NCBI RefSeq assembly: GCF_029350975.1
Contig: NZ_JARKMR010000007.1
Coordinates: forward strand, 1-64,000
Direction: 5' to 3'
Source of the DNA: Maribacter zhoushanensis
Lineage (GTDB): Bacteria > Bacteroidota > Bacteroidia > Flavobacteriales > Flavobacteriaceae
Length of the DNA: 64,000 bases
This document shows, one piece after another, positions 33,834 to 43,300 of this stretch. The notes below the pieces were generated by a model. The model did not search any database. It was given only the letters and a program-made list of their open reading frames with translations, and had not been told where the DNA came from. Numbering within the stretch: the first letter of the stretch is position 1; each line of letters begins with the position of its first letter. Made by a program: the position numbers and the translations under genes.

Positions 33834-35015
33834 ATGAAAGAAGCAGTTATTGTATCGACCGCTAGAACTCCAATGGGTAGAGCCTACAAAGGGGCTATGA
33901 ACGCTACCCAAACGCCTACTATGGCAGGTTGGACTATTCACGAAGCCGTAAAACGTGCAGGCGTAGACCCCGCAGAAATAGATGATGTAATCATGGGCTG
34001 TGCCTTACCTCAAGGGACCTCTGGTATGAATATTGGGAGAATGGCCGCCCTAGCCGGTGGTTTACCTGTTACTGTTTCTGGTATGACCATTGACCGCCAA
34101 TGTTCTTCTGGTATGATGGCAATTGCAACCGCGGCAAAACAAATTTTACATGATGGCATGAGCATTACCATTGGCGGTGGTGTGGAATCTATTTCTATGG
34201 TGCAAAATGACCATATGAATACATTTCATATGGTAGACAAAAAATTAAAGGCGGTACATAAAGATGTCTATATGCCTATGTTACAAACTGCAGAAGTGGT
34301 TGCCAAACGTTATAACATATGCCGCGAAGCGCAGGATGCTTACGGACTTCAATCTCAAATGCGAACTGCGGCTGCGCAAGAAGCTGGAAAATTTGATGAT
34401 GAGATCATTCCAATTGAAACGGTCAAGGCTATTGTAGACAAGGAAACCAAAGAAATGAGATTTCATCCTGCCTATTTAAATAAGGATGAAGGCAACAGAC
34501 CTGAAACTACAGCAGAAGGTCTAGCTGGTTTGCGTTTGGTCAATGAAGGTGGTACCATTACTGCCGGTAATGCTAGCCAAATGTCTGACGGTGCCTCTGC
34601 CTGTGTATTAATGGATTCTAAATTGGCAGAGCAACGTGGTGTAACCCCATTGGGAATTTACAGAGGTATTGCCGTTGCCGGTTGTGAGCCAGATGAAATG
34701 GGAATTGGTCCTGTCTACGCCATTCCAAAATTATTAAAAACTCATGGTTTAAAAATGAGTGATATTGGACTATGGGAACTAAATGAAGCTTTTGCCGTTC
34801 AAGTATTGTATTGCCAAGAGAAGTTAGGTATACCTAATGAATTAATGAACGTTAATGGCGGTGCTATTTCTATTGGTCACCCTTACGGCATGTCAGGCTC
34901 TAGAATGGTTGCCCATGCTTTGATAGAAGGTAAAAGACGTGGTGCCAAATATGTTGTATCTACCATGTGTGTTGGTGGCGGAATGGGTGCTGCAGGGCTC
35001 TTTGAAGTTGTCTAA
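33834..35015 (+). CDS. Thiolase (acetyl-CoA acyltransferase)
   Basis: A 393-residue thiolase that cleaves 3-oxoacyl-CoA with CoA, or the reverse. Catalytic residues are all present: nucleophile C90 in [10 protein letters not shown]349 in [10 protein letters not shown], and C379 in [14 protein letters not shown] at 317-320 is also conserved. It resembles the degradative FadA/acetyl-CoA acyltransferase group. The second thiolase of the window (54361) differs clearly, so the two probably prefer different chain lengths. Its gene stands alone between a long A+T-rich region and a strong terminator, 400 bp upstream of the TonB receptor. Confidence 0.94.
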   Translation: MKEAVIVSTARTPMGRAYKGAMNATQTPTMAGWTIHEAVKRAGVDPAEIDDVIMGCALPQGTSGMNIGRMAALAGGLPVTVSGMTIDRQCSSGMMAIATAAKQILHDGMSITIGGGVESISMVQNDHMNTFHMVDKKLKAVHKDVYMPMLQTAEVVAKRYNICREAQDAYGLQSQMRTAAAQEAGKFDDEIIPIETVKAIVDKETKEMRFHPAYLNKDEGNRPETTAEGLAGLRLVNEGGTITAGNASQMSDGASACVLMDSKLAEQRGVTPLGIYRGIAVAGCEPDEMGIGPVYAIPKLLKTHGLKMSDIGLWELNEAFAVQVLYCQEKLGIPNELMNVNGGAISIGHPYGMSGSRMVAHALIEGKRRGAKYVVSTMCVGGGMGAAGLFEVV

Positions 35016-35064
35016 AAATAAAACATTGTAATTTATACAACCATTACCAATTTAGTACATACAA

Positions 35065-35093
35065 AAAACCTCGTGGTGAATCCACGAGGTTTT
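35065..35093 (+). terminator. Rho-independent terminator after the thiolase gene
   Basis: Perfect 12-bp arms AAAACCTCGTGG (35065-35076) and CCACGAGGTTTT (35082-35093) with a 5-base loop, 50 bp past the stop codon. Confidence 0.88.
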
Positions 35094-35378
35094 ATATTCC
35101 GGTAAATCAATAATTGAAATTTAAGACAAACTTTTACATAGCTATAATTTAATGCGGTATTAGTATTTCACATTTTTTACATTATTCTACACTTTAAGCC
35201 ATACCCATTCTTTAAATCTTCAGAACAATTTTCTTTAACTAAATAGATACCACAGCCTAATGCTGTACTGTAAAATCATATAAAAAATACAAATGGCCAG
35301 TTTTAATTTAAATCACTAAAAGAACATATAAATTATAAATTACATAAAATTATAATATATATATTATTAAATTAATTT

Positions 35379-35394
35379 ATTAAACTAGTTTAAT
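35379..35394. promoter_or_regulatory. 16-bp perfect palindrome, candidate operator
   Basis: ATTAAACTAGTTTAAT is its own reverse complement and lies 56 bp upstream of the TonB receptor start. A copy differing by one base lies upstream of the acyl-CoA dehydrogenase operon (39199-39214). Placement in the promoter zone of both genes suggests binding of a dimeric repressor such as a TetR-type lipid regulator, which is not encoded in this window. Confidence 0.55.
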
Positions 35395-35449
35395 TTAATT
35401 ATTCAATAATTAACATATATTAAGGCGAACATTAAACCAATCAACCAAA

Positions 35450-38329
35450 ATGAAAAAATTCCTCTTAACAACATTGGCAATTTTTGCTTTTTCAACAGTC
35501 GCTCTTAAAGCACAAACTACTATTTCTGGAGTCATTACGGATACTGAAATAGGCGAGCCCTTAATTGGTGCCAACGTTATAATTCAAGGAACAAATACCG
35601 GTGCAAGTACAGATTATGACGGTAAGTTTTCCATAACTAGCAATGAACCTTTACCTTGGAATTTATCAATAAGTTATGCCGGCTATGCTTCTAAAATTGT
35701 ACCGATAACAACTGCAAGTACCAATTTAAAATACGATTTAAAACAAACCGCGTTCATTGTTGACGAAGTTGTAATATCTGCATCACGAAGAAGAGAGAAA
35801 GTACAAGAAGCTCCTGCCTCTGTAACCGTCCTTTCGGCTAAAAAATTGGTTGGCTCACCACAAATTGATGCCGCTAGAAATTTGGTAAATGTACCTGGTG
35901 TTACCGTTCAACAGCAATCTGGCTCTAGAATGAATTTTGAAATGAGAGCGGCTGCGAGCACCTTTAGCACAAGAGTTTTTCCTATTAAGGACTATAGAAG
36001 TTTGGTGGCTCCTGGAAATAATACATTTCAATCAGATAAATCTGGTCTTAGTAATATTGATTTAGAAAGAATTGAGGTAGTAAGAGGTGCGGGTTCTGCT
36101 CTTTACGGTCCTGGTGTTACTTCTGGTGTTATCCACTTTATTACTAAAAGTGCTATAGATAAACCTGGAACCACACTTCAAGTTTATGGTGGTGAATTAA
36201 ATACATATGGTGCTGCTTTAAGACATGCTACTAAAGTTTCTGATAAATTCGGTTTCAAAATAAATCTACAATACAACCGTGGTGATGAATTTACACTTGA
36301 TGGTTCTGAAGGCACAACTGCAGCTGATGGCACTTTCACAAGACAAATAGATAAGTTTCAATCTACTATTATACAACCTGCCTTAACTTCTGAAGGTGTT
36401 GTAGATAATAGAGTACCAGGTAAAACTTTACTAGAATTGACACCTAGAGCAGATGGAAATGTGATGCAAGATTATTATTGGAATATGGGCTCAGATGTAA
36501 CATTAGAATTCCGTCCGCAAGATGATTTAAGTATCATAGTAGCAGGTGGATTAAATCAATCTTCTTCTGTGTTTTACAATGATTTAGGCGAGGGCTTATC
36601 ACAACCACAAGAAGTTTGGGGACAAGCAAGAATGCAAAAAGGTGGCTTGTTTGCTCAAATTTATACTACACACACTAATTTTGGCCCTGAAGACAGACCT
36701 ATATTTTTATATCAAACAGGAAACAGAACCCCACTAGCCCTGAAACAATACGAAGGGCAATTACAATATAACTTTGATATTCCTGAATTTTTAAATGCGA
36801 ATTTTACGGTTGGGTCAGATTACCGTCTCACTAAAACAGAAACTGAAGGATTGGTGCATGGTAGAAATGAAAACGATGATGACTATAAAGTATTCGGTAT
36901 TTATGCACAGGGTAAATTTGAATTGGCAAAAAAGTTAGATTTAGTTTTGGCAGGACGTTTTGATAAATTTAATATCCCTGACGAAACTGCCATTGCCCCT
37001 AGAATTGCTTTAGTTTATAAGGCAAGTCCAAAACATACGTTTAGAGCTTCTTTTAATAATGCTAGTTTCTCTCCTTCTGCTTCCGAATGGAATTACGATT
37101 TCCCAGTAAATTCTCCTGTTCCAGGCTTTTTTGATTTTTGGTTAGCCGGATCAAATGATATTCATTCGTTTGATAATGCAACAAGTATCGAATTTTTAAA
37201 TCATAATGTAACGGCTGCTGGTATAAGTGCGGCGACCGGTATTCCTATTGAAGCACTAACGCCTCTTGCAGGAGCTCTTCCGCAAGAATTACCTAAAGAA
37301 CTATTAGGCACCGGAGGACTTACAAATGAATTTGTACATCAATTTGCGGCAGGATCATTATTGGCAGCTATGCAAGCTAACGGTTTGGAAGATTTTATTG
37401 ATGATATTCAAGGTGTTTTAGCTAATAGCCCAACAGGAAATAACGGAACATTTCTTGGAATTAATGCATTAGAAGGTGGTGCCCCCAATAATAATTTAAC
37501 CAATACGGTACGTGGAGTAATAGCAACCTCAAAGACATATGAAATTGGTTACAAAGGTATTATAGGCGATAAATTTTCTGCTTCTCTAGATTTATATGCT
37601 ATTACAGAAAGAGGTGGTTTTGACTTTACAGCAATTGCTCCTTTAATTGGTTTAAATGGTTTTAGTCAAGATCCTTTCTTAGCGAAGACTGGTGAATTAA
37701 TTGGCGCATTAGTAGAAGCAGGCTTATCTCAAGAAATAGCAACAGGAGTAGTTTCGCAAGCATACGCAGGCACAGCCGCTTTAGTACCAAACTTTTATTC
37801 AACTGGTAGTGTAGAAACCAATAGAGTACCACAAGATGATGGTATTTTACATGTTGCCGCTGGTTACAGAGTTTTTGATGCTCCTTATACAAGGTATGGC
37901 GCAGATTTAGGGCTGCAATATTTTGCATCGGATAAGTTAACTTTTTTCGGCAACTATTCTTGGGTGAACGCTTCTCAGTTTGAAAGAGAACAAGGTGACG
38001 GTAGTGCCCCATTTACTACCTTTTTAAATGCCCCCGCAAATAAATATAGATTAGGAGCAAATTATGGAGAAGAAAAAGGAATTAGAGCCAACGTATCTTT
38101 TCAACATGATGATGCCTTTACTGCTAGTGCCGGACAGTTTTCTGGTGAAGTACAAGAAAAAAACTTAGTAGATGCGGGCATTGGCTACGTATTTAATAAT
38201 GGTTTGGCAGTAGATTTATCGGCTCAAAATTTATTTGATAATGAATACAGAGCTTTGGTTAACATGCCTTCTATTGGCAGAAGGGTAATTGCTAAATTAA
38301 CATATAGTTTTGGTGGAAATAAAAAATAA
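35450..38329 (+). CDS. TonB-dependent outer-membrane receptor
   Basis: A 959-residue outer-membrane transporter. Order: signal peptide (ending STVALKAQ), a carboxypeptidase-regulatory-like domain (about 25-105: SGVITDTEIGEPLIGANVII, DYDGKFSI), TonB-box-like VDEVVISASRR, plug (about 115-235: RIEVVRGAGSALYGPGVTSG), and a 22-strand-type barrel ending in aromatic YSFGGNKK. No SusD partner follows, so it is not a classic polysaccharide SusCD pair. Immediate neighbours are a Crp/Fnr regulator and a fatty-acid or 4-hydroxyacid-type catabolic operon, and the gene shares a palindromic element with that operon; uptake of a lipid-like or hydroxyacid-like substrate is therefore a reasonable guess. Confidence 0.93.
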   Translation: MKKFLLTTLAIFAFSTVALKAQTTISGVITDTEIGEPLIGANVIIQGTNTGASTDYDGKFSITSNEPLPWNLSISYAGYASKIVPITTASTNLKYDLKQTAFIVDEVVISASRRREKVQEAPASVTVLSAKKLVGSPQIDAARNLVNVPGVTVQQQSGSRMNFEMRAAASTFSTRVFPIKDYRSLVAPGNNTFQSDKSGLSNIDLERIEVVRGAGSALYGPGVTSGVIHFITKSAIDKPGTTLQVYGGELNTYGAALRHATKVSDKFGFKINLQYNRGDEFTLDGSEGTTAADGTFTRQIDKFQSTIIQPALTSEGVVDNRVPGKTLLELTPRADGNVMQDYYWNMGSDVTLEFRPQDDLSIIVAGGLNQSSSVFYNDLGEGLSQPQEVWGQARMQKGGLFAQIYTTHTNFGPEDRPIFLYQTGNRTPLALKQYEGQLQYNFDIPEFLNANFTVGSDYRLTKTETEGLVHGRNENDDDYKVFGIYAQGKFELAKKLDLVLAGRFDKFNIPDETAIAPRIALVYKASPKHTFRASFNNASFSPSASEWNYDFPVNSPVPGFFDFWLAGSNDIHSFDNATSIEFLNHNVTAAGISAATGIPIEALTPLAGALPQELPKELLGTGGLTNEFVHQFAAGSLLAAMQANGLEDFIDDIQGVLANSPTGNNGTFLGINALEGGAPNNNLTNTVRGVIATSKTYEIGYKGIIGDKFSASLDLYAITERGGFDFTAIAPLIGLNGFSQDPFLAKTGELIGALVEAGLSQEIATGVVSQAYAGTAALVPNFYSTGSVETNRVPQDDGILHVAAGYRVFDAPYTRYGADLGLQYFASDKLTFFGNYSWVNASQFEREQGDGSAPFTTFLNAPANKYRLGANYGEEKGIRANVSFQHDDAFTASAGQFSGEVQEKNLVDAGIGYVFNNGLAVDLSAQNLFDNEYRALVNMPSIGRRVIAKLTYSFGGNKK

Positions 38330-38503
38330 AATATACAGAATCCAATAGCAAATGATAATGTTTTTAATTTCAATTTAATAGGTAAACGGATCGGTCATTT
38401 ATTTTGAAGAATCTCAGTTATTTCTTTAAACGCTCTCATTAAGAAATTTCTTAATTCAACAAAATTCTTATATTTATAAAGTCCCAAAAGGTATTTATAA
38501 ATA

Positions 38504-39106
38504 ATGACTGTATCCGCTACCATAGATCATCTTAAAAATCTTAAAAATAAAATTCTTTCGTATACAGAGGTTGACGAAGATCTTTTAAACCACTGGTTAG
38601 GCTATTATAAAAGAATTGATGTTAAGAAGGGTGACACCCTAATTTCTCCCGGGCAAATGGTAGAGCACTTTTACTATGTTGCAAAAGGCTGTATTTACTA
38701 TTATAAATTAGAAGAGGGTGAGCAAAAAGTGCTTGAGTTCTATACAGAAGATATCTTCTTTACAGATTTACCTGCATATGTAAAAGAAACACCTTCTGAC
38801 TATTATTTAAAAGCCTCTGAAAACACCGTTGTTTATGCCATACTAAAGACCGATGGCGAAAACTCATTTAAAAAATCGCACCAATTAGAACGTTTTGGTC
38901 GCCTATCAATGCAAGAAGCCTTTATGAAAATTTTTACTCGCGTTGAGAGATTAAGTAATAGAACCAATGAAGAGCGCTATTTGCGATTATTGGAAAAAAG
39001 ACCGGATCTACTCCAAAGGGTACCACAGTACTTAATCGCCTCATATTTAGGGCTAACCCCTGTTGGACTTTCCAAGATTAGAAAGCGAATTAGCATTTCG
39101 CAATAA
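38504..39106 (+). CDS. Crp/Fnr-family regulator (second copy in window)
   Basis: A 200-residue regulator with a cyclic-nucleotide-binding-like domain (about 25-120: KKGDTLISPGQMVEHFYYV, EDIFFTDLPAYVK) and a short C-terminal helix-turn-helix (QYLIASYLGLTPVGLSKIRKR, about 175-195). It lacks Fnr cysteines and the cAMP-contact R-S pair. This compact type is common in Bacteroidota beside transporter and catabolic genes. It lies 174 bp after the TonB receptor and 167 bp before the acyl-CoA dehydrogenase operon, so local control is likely. The 16-bp palindrome shared by those units does not look like a Crp site (TGTGA-type), hence it need not be its target. Confidence 0.88.
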   Translation: MTVSATIDHLKNLKNKILSYTEVDEDLLNHWLGYYKRIDVKKGDTLISPGQMVEHFYYVAKGCIYYYKLEEGEQKVLEFYTEDIFFTDLPAYVKETPSDYYLKASENTVVYAILKTDGENSFKKSHQLERFGRLSMQEAFMKIFTRVERLSNRTNEERYLRLLEKRPDLLQRVPQYLIASYLGLTPVGLSKIRKRISISQ

Positions 39107-39198
39107 AGCCAATTATTTTAAGAACTACTCATTTTAACCTCAATTTACACCTTCTAAATTATCATAATCGTAAAATTTTAACTTAAAACTTTTATTTT

Positions 39199-39214
39199 AT
39201 TAAACTGGTTTAAT
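39199..39214. promoter_or_regulatory. 16-bp near-palindrome, candidate operator of the acyl-CoA operon
   Basis: ATTAAACTGGTTTAAT, one base different from the perfect palindrome at 35379-35394. Directly next to it TAAGTTTC (39214-39221) is close to the -7 consensus TAnnTTTG, so a bound protein would cover the promoter. The first operon gene starts 59 bp downstream. Confidence 0.55.
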
Positions 39215-39273
39215 AAGTTTCATATGAATTAATTCTAAATTGTCGTACGATAAATTCAAAGACAAAATTAGAT

Positions 39274-41088
39274 ATGGCAAACCAATATGTAGATTTAGAA
39301 ACCCTCAAATTTTTATTATATAAAGTACATAACGTGCAAGAAGTTCTTGATCAAGAACGATATGCGGAGTATGATAAAGAGTCTATAGAGATGCTCTTGA
39401 ATTCTGTTAAGGATTTTTCCGATAAAGAATTATTTCCATATTTCAGAGAAATGGATGAGCAACCTGCACATTTTAAAGATGGCGAAATTGTTGTGCATCC
39501 TCAGGTAAATAAATACATGAAAGCCGCTGGTGAAATGGGCTTTATTTCTGGCTCTTTTTCTTATGAAGATGGTGGTATGCAATTACCGCAAATGGTATTG
39601 AACGCTTCTGCATTTATTCAAGAAGCAGCCAATAATCATTTACCAGGTTATGTTGGTCTTACAGTAGGTTCTGCCGAATTAATAACTCATTTTGCAAATA
39701 AGGAACTGAACGAAACCTATGTACCAAAAATGATGGAAGGAACTTGGGGCGGTACTATGTGTTTAACAGAACCACAAGCCGGTAGTTCATTATCTGATAT
39801 TGTAACTTCTGCTACGCCAGATGGCGACTCTTATAAAATACACGGACAAAAGATATTTATCTCTGGAGGAGATTATACAGGTGCTAAAAACATTGTACAC
39901 TTAGTTTTAGCAAGAATAAAAGGAGCTCCTGCAGGCACTAAAGGAATTTCGTTATTCGTAGTTCCTAAAAAGAGACCTACAGAAGATGGAGGTTTAACGC
40001 CCAATGATGTTACTACAGTAGCTGATTTCCAGAAAATGGGACAGCGAGGCTATTGTACCACACACTTGTTTTTTGGTGATAAAGAAGATTGTAAAGGTTG
40101 GTTAGTTGGCGAACCTCACCAAGGGCTTAAATATATGTTTTTAATGATGAACGGCGCCAGAATTGGTGTTGGTAGGGGTGGTGCAGCAATTGCTACGGCG
40201 GCTTACCATGCTTCTTTAAATTATGCAAATGAAAGACCTCAAGGGCGCAAGCTGACAAGTACCGGTAAAAAAGATGCCAATGAAGAGCAAACACTGATTA
40301 TAAACCACCCAGATGTAAGAAGAATGTTGTTGCTACAAAAGGCAGTATCAGAAGGTTCTTTAAGTCTTATCTTTTTAGCGGCTAAATATCAAGATCTTTC
40401 ATTATCAAGTACAACAGCAGAAGAAAGAGAAAAATATAGATTACTATTAGAAATTTTAACTCCCGTAGTTAAAACCTATCCTTCAGAAATGGGTAAAGCA
40501 TCTGTAGATAATGGCGTACAAGTTTTAGGCGGGTACGGCTTCTGTTCAGATTATATATTACAACAATACCTGAGGGATATCAGAATTTTTGCATTGTACG
40601 AAGGTACAACGGGCATACAATCTCAAGATTTATTGGGTAGAAAAATAACTATGAACAATGGTAAAGCTCTACAGTTATTATCCGAAGAAATTAAAAACTC
40701 AATAAAAGCTAGTATGGCTCATAATTCCTTAGCTCCTTATGCTAAGAAATTAGCTTCTAAATTAGAATTAACACAAGAGGTATTACAATCGTTAATGGGC
40801 TTTGCCATGAAAGGTGATTACCAACGTTTCTTAGCCGATGCTACTCCGTTTATGGAATTTTTCAGTAACATTTTAATAGGTTGGTTATGGTTAGATTTAG
40901 CCAGAGAAGCACAAAATGCACTAGTAACCGGAACTAAAGACCATAGCACAGAATTCTACGAAAGTAAAATACATACCATGCAGTTTTACTTCAAATATGA
41001 GCTACCAAAAACTTCAGGACTAGCTGAAATATTAAAGAATAATAAGGAAGCCTTAACCATAGGCACCGATAAAGAAGTATTTGCATAA
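39274..41088 (+). CDS. Acyl-CoA dehydrogenase, long form with C-terminal extension
   Basis: A 604-residue flavoenzyme that introduces the 2,3-double bond into acyl-CoA. The core has TMCLTEPQAGSSLSDI (FAD/substrate loop), the FAD-contact region IFISGGDY, ARIGVGRGG, QVLGGYGFCSDY, and the active-site Glu in ALYEGTTGIQSQD. A C-terminal tail of about 150 residues (from about 450) makes it longer than the usual 380-400, as in the DmdC / FadE5-like branch. First gene of a plus-strand operon that runs to at least 49782. It has a different architecture from the second dehydrogenase at 42027, so the pathway probably uses two distinct substrates. Confidence 0.93.
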   Translation: MANQYVDLETLKFLLYKVHNVQEVLDQERYAEYDKESIEMLLNSVKDFSDKELFPYFREMDEQPAHFKDGEIVVHPQVNKYMKAAGEMGFISGSFSYEDGGMQLPQMVLNASAFIQEAANNHLPGYVGLTVGSAELITHFANKELNETYVPKMMEGTWGGTMCLTEPQAGSSLSDIVTSATPDGDSYKIHGQKIFISGGDYTGAKNIVHLVLARIKGAPAGTKGISLFVVPKKRPTEDGGLTPNDVTTVADFQKMGQRGYCTTHLFFGDKEDCKGWLVGEPHQGLKYMFLMMNGARIGVGRGGAAIATAAYHASLNYANERPQGRKLTSTGKKDANEEQTLIINHPDVRRMLLLQKAVSEGSLSLIFLAAKYQDLSLSSTTAEEREKYRLLLEILTPVVKTYPSEMGKASVDNGVQVLGGYGFCSDYILQQYLRDIRIFALYEGTTGIQSQDLLGRKITMNNGKALQLLSEEIKNSIKASMAHNSLAPYAKKLASKLELTQEVLQSLMGFAMKGDYQRFLADATPFMEFFSNILIGWLWLDLAREAQNALVTGTKDHSTEFYESKIHTMQFYFKYELPKTSGLAEILKNNKEALTIGTDKEVFA

Positions 41089-41193
41089 TATACTGCACTA
41101 ACCATTAACTTGAACGTAGGTAAAAAGGCATCTCATAAAGATGCCCTACTGCTGTCATTATTTAATTAAACAAGTAGCAACCAATAGTATAAA

Positions 41194-41967
41194 ATGAGTA
41201 TAAAACAAAAATTTGATGTTACAGGAAAAGTAGCGATTATAACAGGTTCTAGTAAAGGAATAGGACTCTCTATAGCAAAAGGATTAGCTGAAAACGGAGC
41301 AAAGGTGGTTATCAGCAGTAGAAAACAAGATGCTGTTGATGCTGTAGCAAAAGAGCTCCAAGAAGCTGGTTTTGAAGCCGTAGGCATAGCATGTCATATT
41401 GGTGATCCAGAGCAGTGCGAAGCTTTAATAAACAAGACCATAGAAAAATATGGCAGAATTGACATTTTGGTAAATAACGCGGCCATTAATCCATACTACG
41501 GACCCTTAGAAGCTTCTGACACAGAGGTTTTTGATAAAATAATGAACGTAAATGTAAAGGCGCCTTGGCTACTTTCAAATTTAGCCCACCCGCACATGAA
41601 GGCGCAAGGTGGTGGCAGTATTATCAATATTGCTTCTGTTGAAGGTATACACCCCGGTTTTAAACTTGGGCTATATAGTGTTACCAAATCAGCTTTAATA
41701 ATGCTATCAAAAAATCAGGCAAAAGAATGGGGTCGACATGGTATTCGTTCTAATGCAGTATGTCCTGGCTTGGTAAAAACTAAACTAAGTGAAGCGCTTT
41801 GGTCAGATGATAAATTGGCTGCAGGTTATAAAGCGGTAGTACCATTGAAAAGAATTGCAGTACCAGATGAGTTAGCGGGAGTTGTAATGCTCCTAGCTTC
41901 AGATGCAGGTTCGTATATGACAGGTGGTACGTATGCCGTAGATGGCGGTTATTTAATCTCAGGATAA
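41194..41967 (+). CDS. Short-chain dehydrogenase/reductase
   Basis: A 257-residue classical SDR. Cofactor motif TGSSKGIG at 17-24, NNAA at 94-97, and the catalytic set S148, Y161 and K165 (YSVTK). A basic residue after the second strand (SSRKQD) suggests NADP(H). The gene lies between the two acyl-CoA dehydrogenases (105 and 59 bp gaps), so a 3-hydroxyacyl-CoA or similar alcohol substrate is likely. A short dyad without a U-run (41127-41145) lies upstream. It differs from the SDRs at 44810 and 48575, which have their own cofactor-binding variants. Confidence 0.92.
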   Translation: MSIKQKFDVTGKVAIITGSSKGIGLSIAKGLAENGAKVVISSRKQDAVDAVAKELQEAGFEAVGIACHIGDPEQCEALINKTIEKYGRIDILVNNAAINPYYGPLEASDTEVFDKIMNVNVKAPWLLSNLAHPHMKAQGGGSIINIASVEGIHPGFKLGLYSVTKSALIMLSKNQAKEWGRHGIRSNAVCPGLVKTKLSEALWSDDKLAAGYKAVVPLKRIAVPDELAGVVMLLASDAGSYMTGGTYAVDGGYLISG

Positions 41968-42026
41968 AAGTACTCAGTACTATGTATTAAGTTGAAAAAA
42001 GAAAAGCTAATAAGATAGAAAGCATT

Positions 42027-43241
42027 ATGAATTTTGAACACAGTGAAAAAGCAATTGCATTACAGCAAAAAGTTCTAGCTTTTGTAAAAGAACACATACA
42101 ACCTATAGAGAATGAAGTAGATGCTTTTCATCACAATCCGGAAAATGCCTGGAAAAAATGGCCAGGTTTAAAAGGCTTAAAACAAAAAGCAAAAGATGCG
42201 GGTTTATGGAATCTTTTTTTACCTAAAACATACGGAGAACTGAGCCCGGGATTAACAAATTTAGAATATGCCCCATTGGCAGAAATAATGGGTCGTACCA
42301 TATGGGTTCCCGAAATATTTAATTGTAACGCCCCTGACACGGGAAACATGGAAGTGCTTGCTAAATACGGCACTCCCGCTCAGCAAAATCAATGGTTGAA
42401 GCCCTTGATGAATGGCGAAATACGTTCTGCTTTTTTAATGACAGAACCAGAAGTTGCATCTTCTGATGCTACAAATATTGAAACCTCTATTGTTGCCGAT
42501 GGTGATGAGTATGTCATTAACGGCAGAAAATGGTGGTCATCTGGTGCTATGGACCCTAATTGCAAAATTAGTATTGTAATGGGAAAGACAGACTTTAACG
42601 CCCCAAGACACGAACAACAAAGCATGATTTTAGTTCCTATGGATACACCGGGTTTAAAAATCATAAGACACTTACCAGTTTTTGGTTATTCTGATTCTCC
42701 AGAAGGGCATGCCGAAATTTTACTGGAAAATGTTCGCGTTCCAAAAGAAAACCTATTGGTAGGTGAAGGACAAGGTTTTGCCATTGCCCAAGGTAGATTA
42801 GGACCTGGTAGAATTCATCATTGTATGCGCCTTATAGGTATGGCTCAAAGGTCTCTTGAAATTATGGCAGAGCGTACTACGAAACGGAAGCCTTTTGGCA
42901 GAACATTAGATACCTACAGTAGCATACGACAAGATATTGCCAGTTCTGCCTGTGAAATAGAACAAACACGATTGCTAGTACTTTCTGCTGCAGATAAAAT
43001 GGACAGATTAGGTAACAAAGAGGCAAAAGATTTAATAGCTATGATAAAAATTGTCACCCCAAAAATGACCTTAAAAGTAATTGACAGAGCTATTCAGATT
43101 TTAGGTGGTATGGGTGTTAGCAACGACACTCCTCTAGCTCATTTTTATGCAGCTGCCAGAACACTTAGGTTGGCAGATGGCCCAGATGAAGTACACATGA
43201 GTCAGCTAGGTAAAAATGTTATTAAAAAATATGCCAAATAA
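42027..43241 (+). CDS. Acyl-CoA dehydrogenase of ACAD10/11-like type
   Basis: A 404-residue FAD enzyme of normal length. Visible motifs are [48 protein letters not shown] and the ending [20 protein letters not shown] followed by LADGPDEVH. The RIHHCMR and DGPDEVH segments are typical of the branch that includes mammalian ACAD10/ACAD11. Its direct partner downstream (59 bp) is an APH-type kinase, the same pair that is fused in ACAD10/11, whose reported role is removing the 4-hydroxyl of 4-hydroxyacyl-CoA by phosphorylation and elimination. I infer that reaction here; ordinary fatty acyl-CoA dehydrogenation is the alternative. Confidence 0.92.
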   Translation: MNFEHSEKAIALQQKVLAFVKEHIQPIENEVDAFHHNPENAWKKWPGLKGLKQKAKDAGLWNLFLPKTYGELSPGLTNLEYAPLAEIMGRTIWVPEIFNCNAPDTGNMEVLAKYGTPAQQNQWLKPLMNGEIRSAFLMTEPEVASSDATNIETSIVADGDEYVINGRKWWSSGAMDPNCKISIVMGKTDFNAPRHEQQSMILVPMDTPGLKIIRHLPVFGYSDSPEGHAEILLENVRVPKENLLVGEGQGFAIAQGRLGPGRIHHCMRLIGMAQRSLEIMAERTTKRKPFGRTLDTYSSIRQDIASSACEIEQTRLLVLSAADKMDRLGNKEAKDLIAMIKIVTPKMTLKVIDRAIQILGGMGVSNDTPLAHFYAAARTLRLADGPDEVHMSQLGKNVIKKYAK

Positions 43242-43300
43242 ATTCGGTAGACAATCAAAACTTTAAAGCTTCCCTCCTACTTGGGAAAGAAAATAGAAAT

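Noticed and set aside
41127..41145. GGCATCT/AGATGCC hairpin after the first acyl-CoA dehydrogenase gene as a terminator
   Set aside because: Only 7 bp of stem and no U-run; the next gene follows in the same direction, so at most it is an attenuating or processing element.
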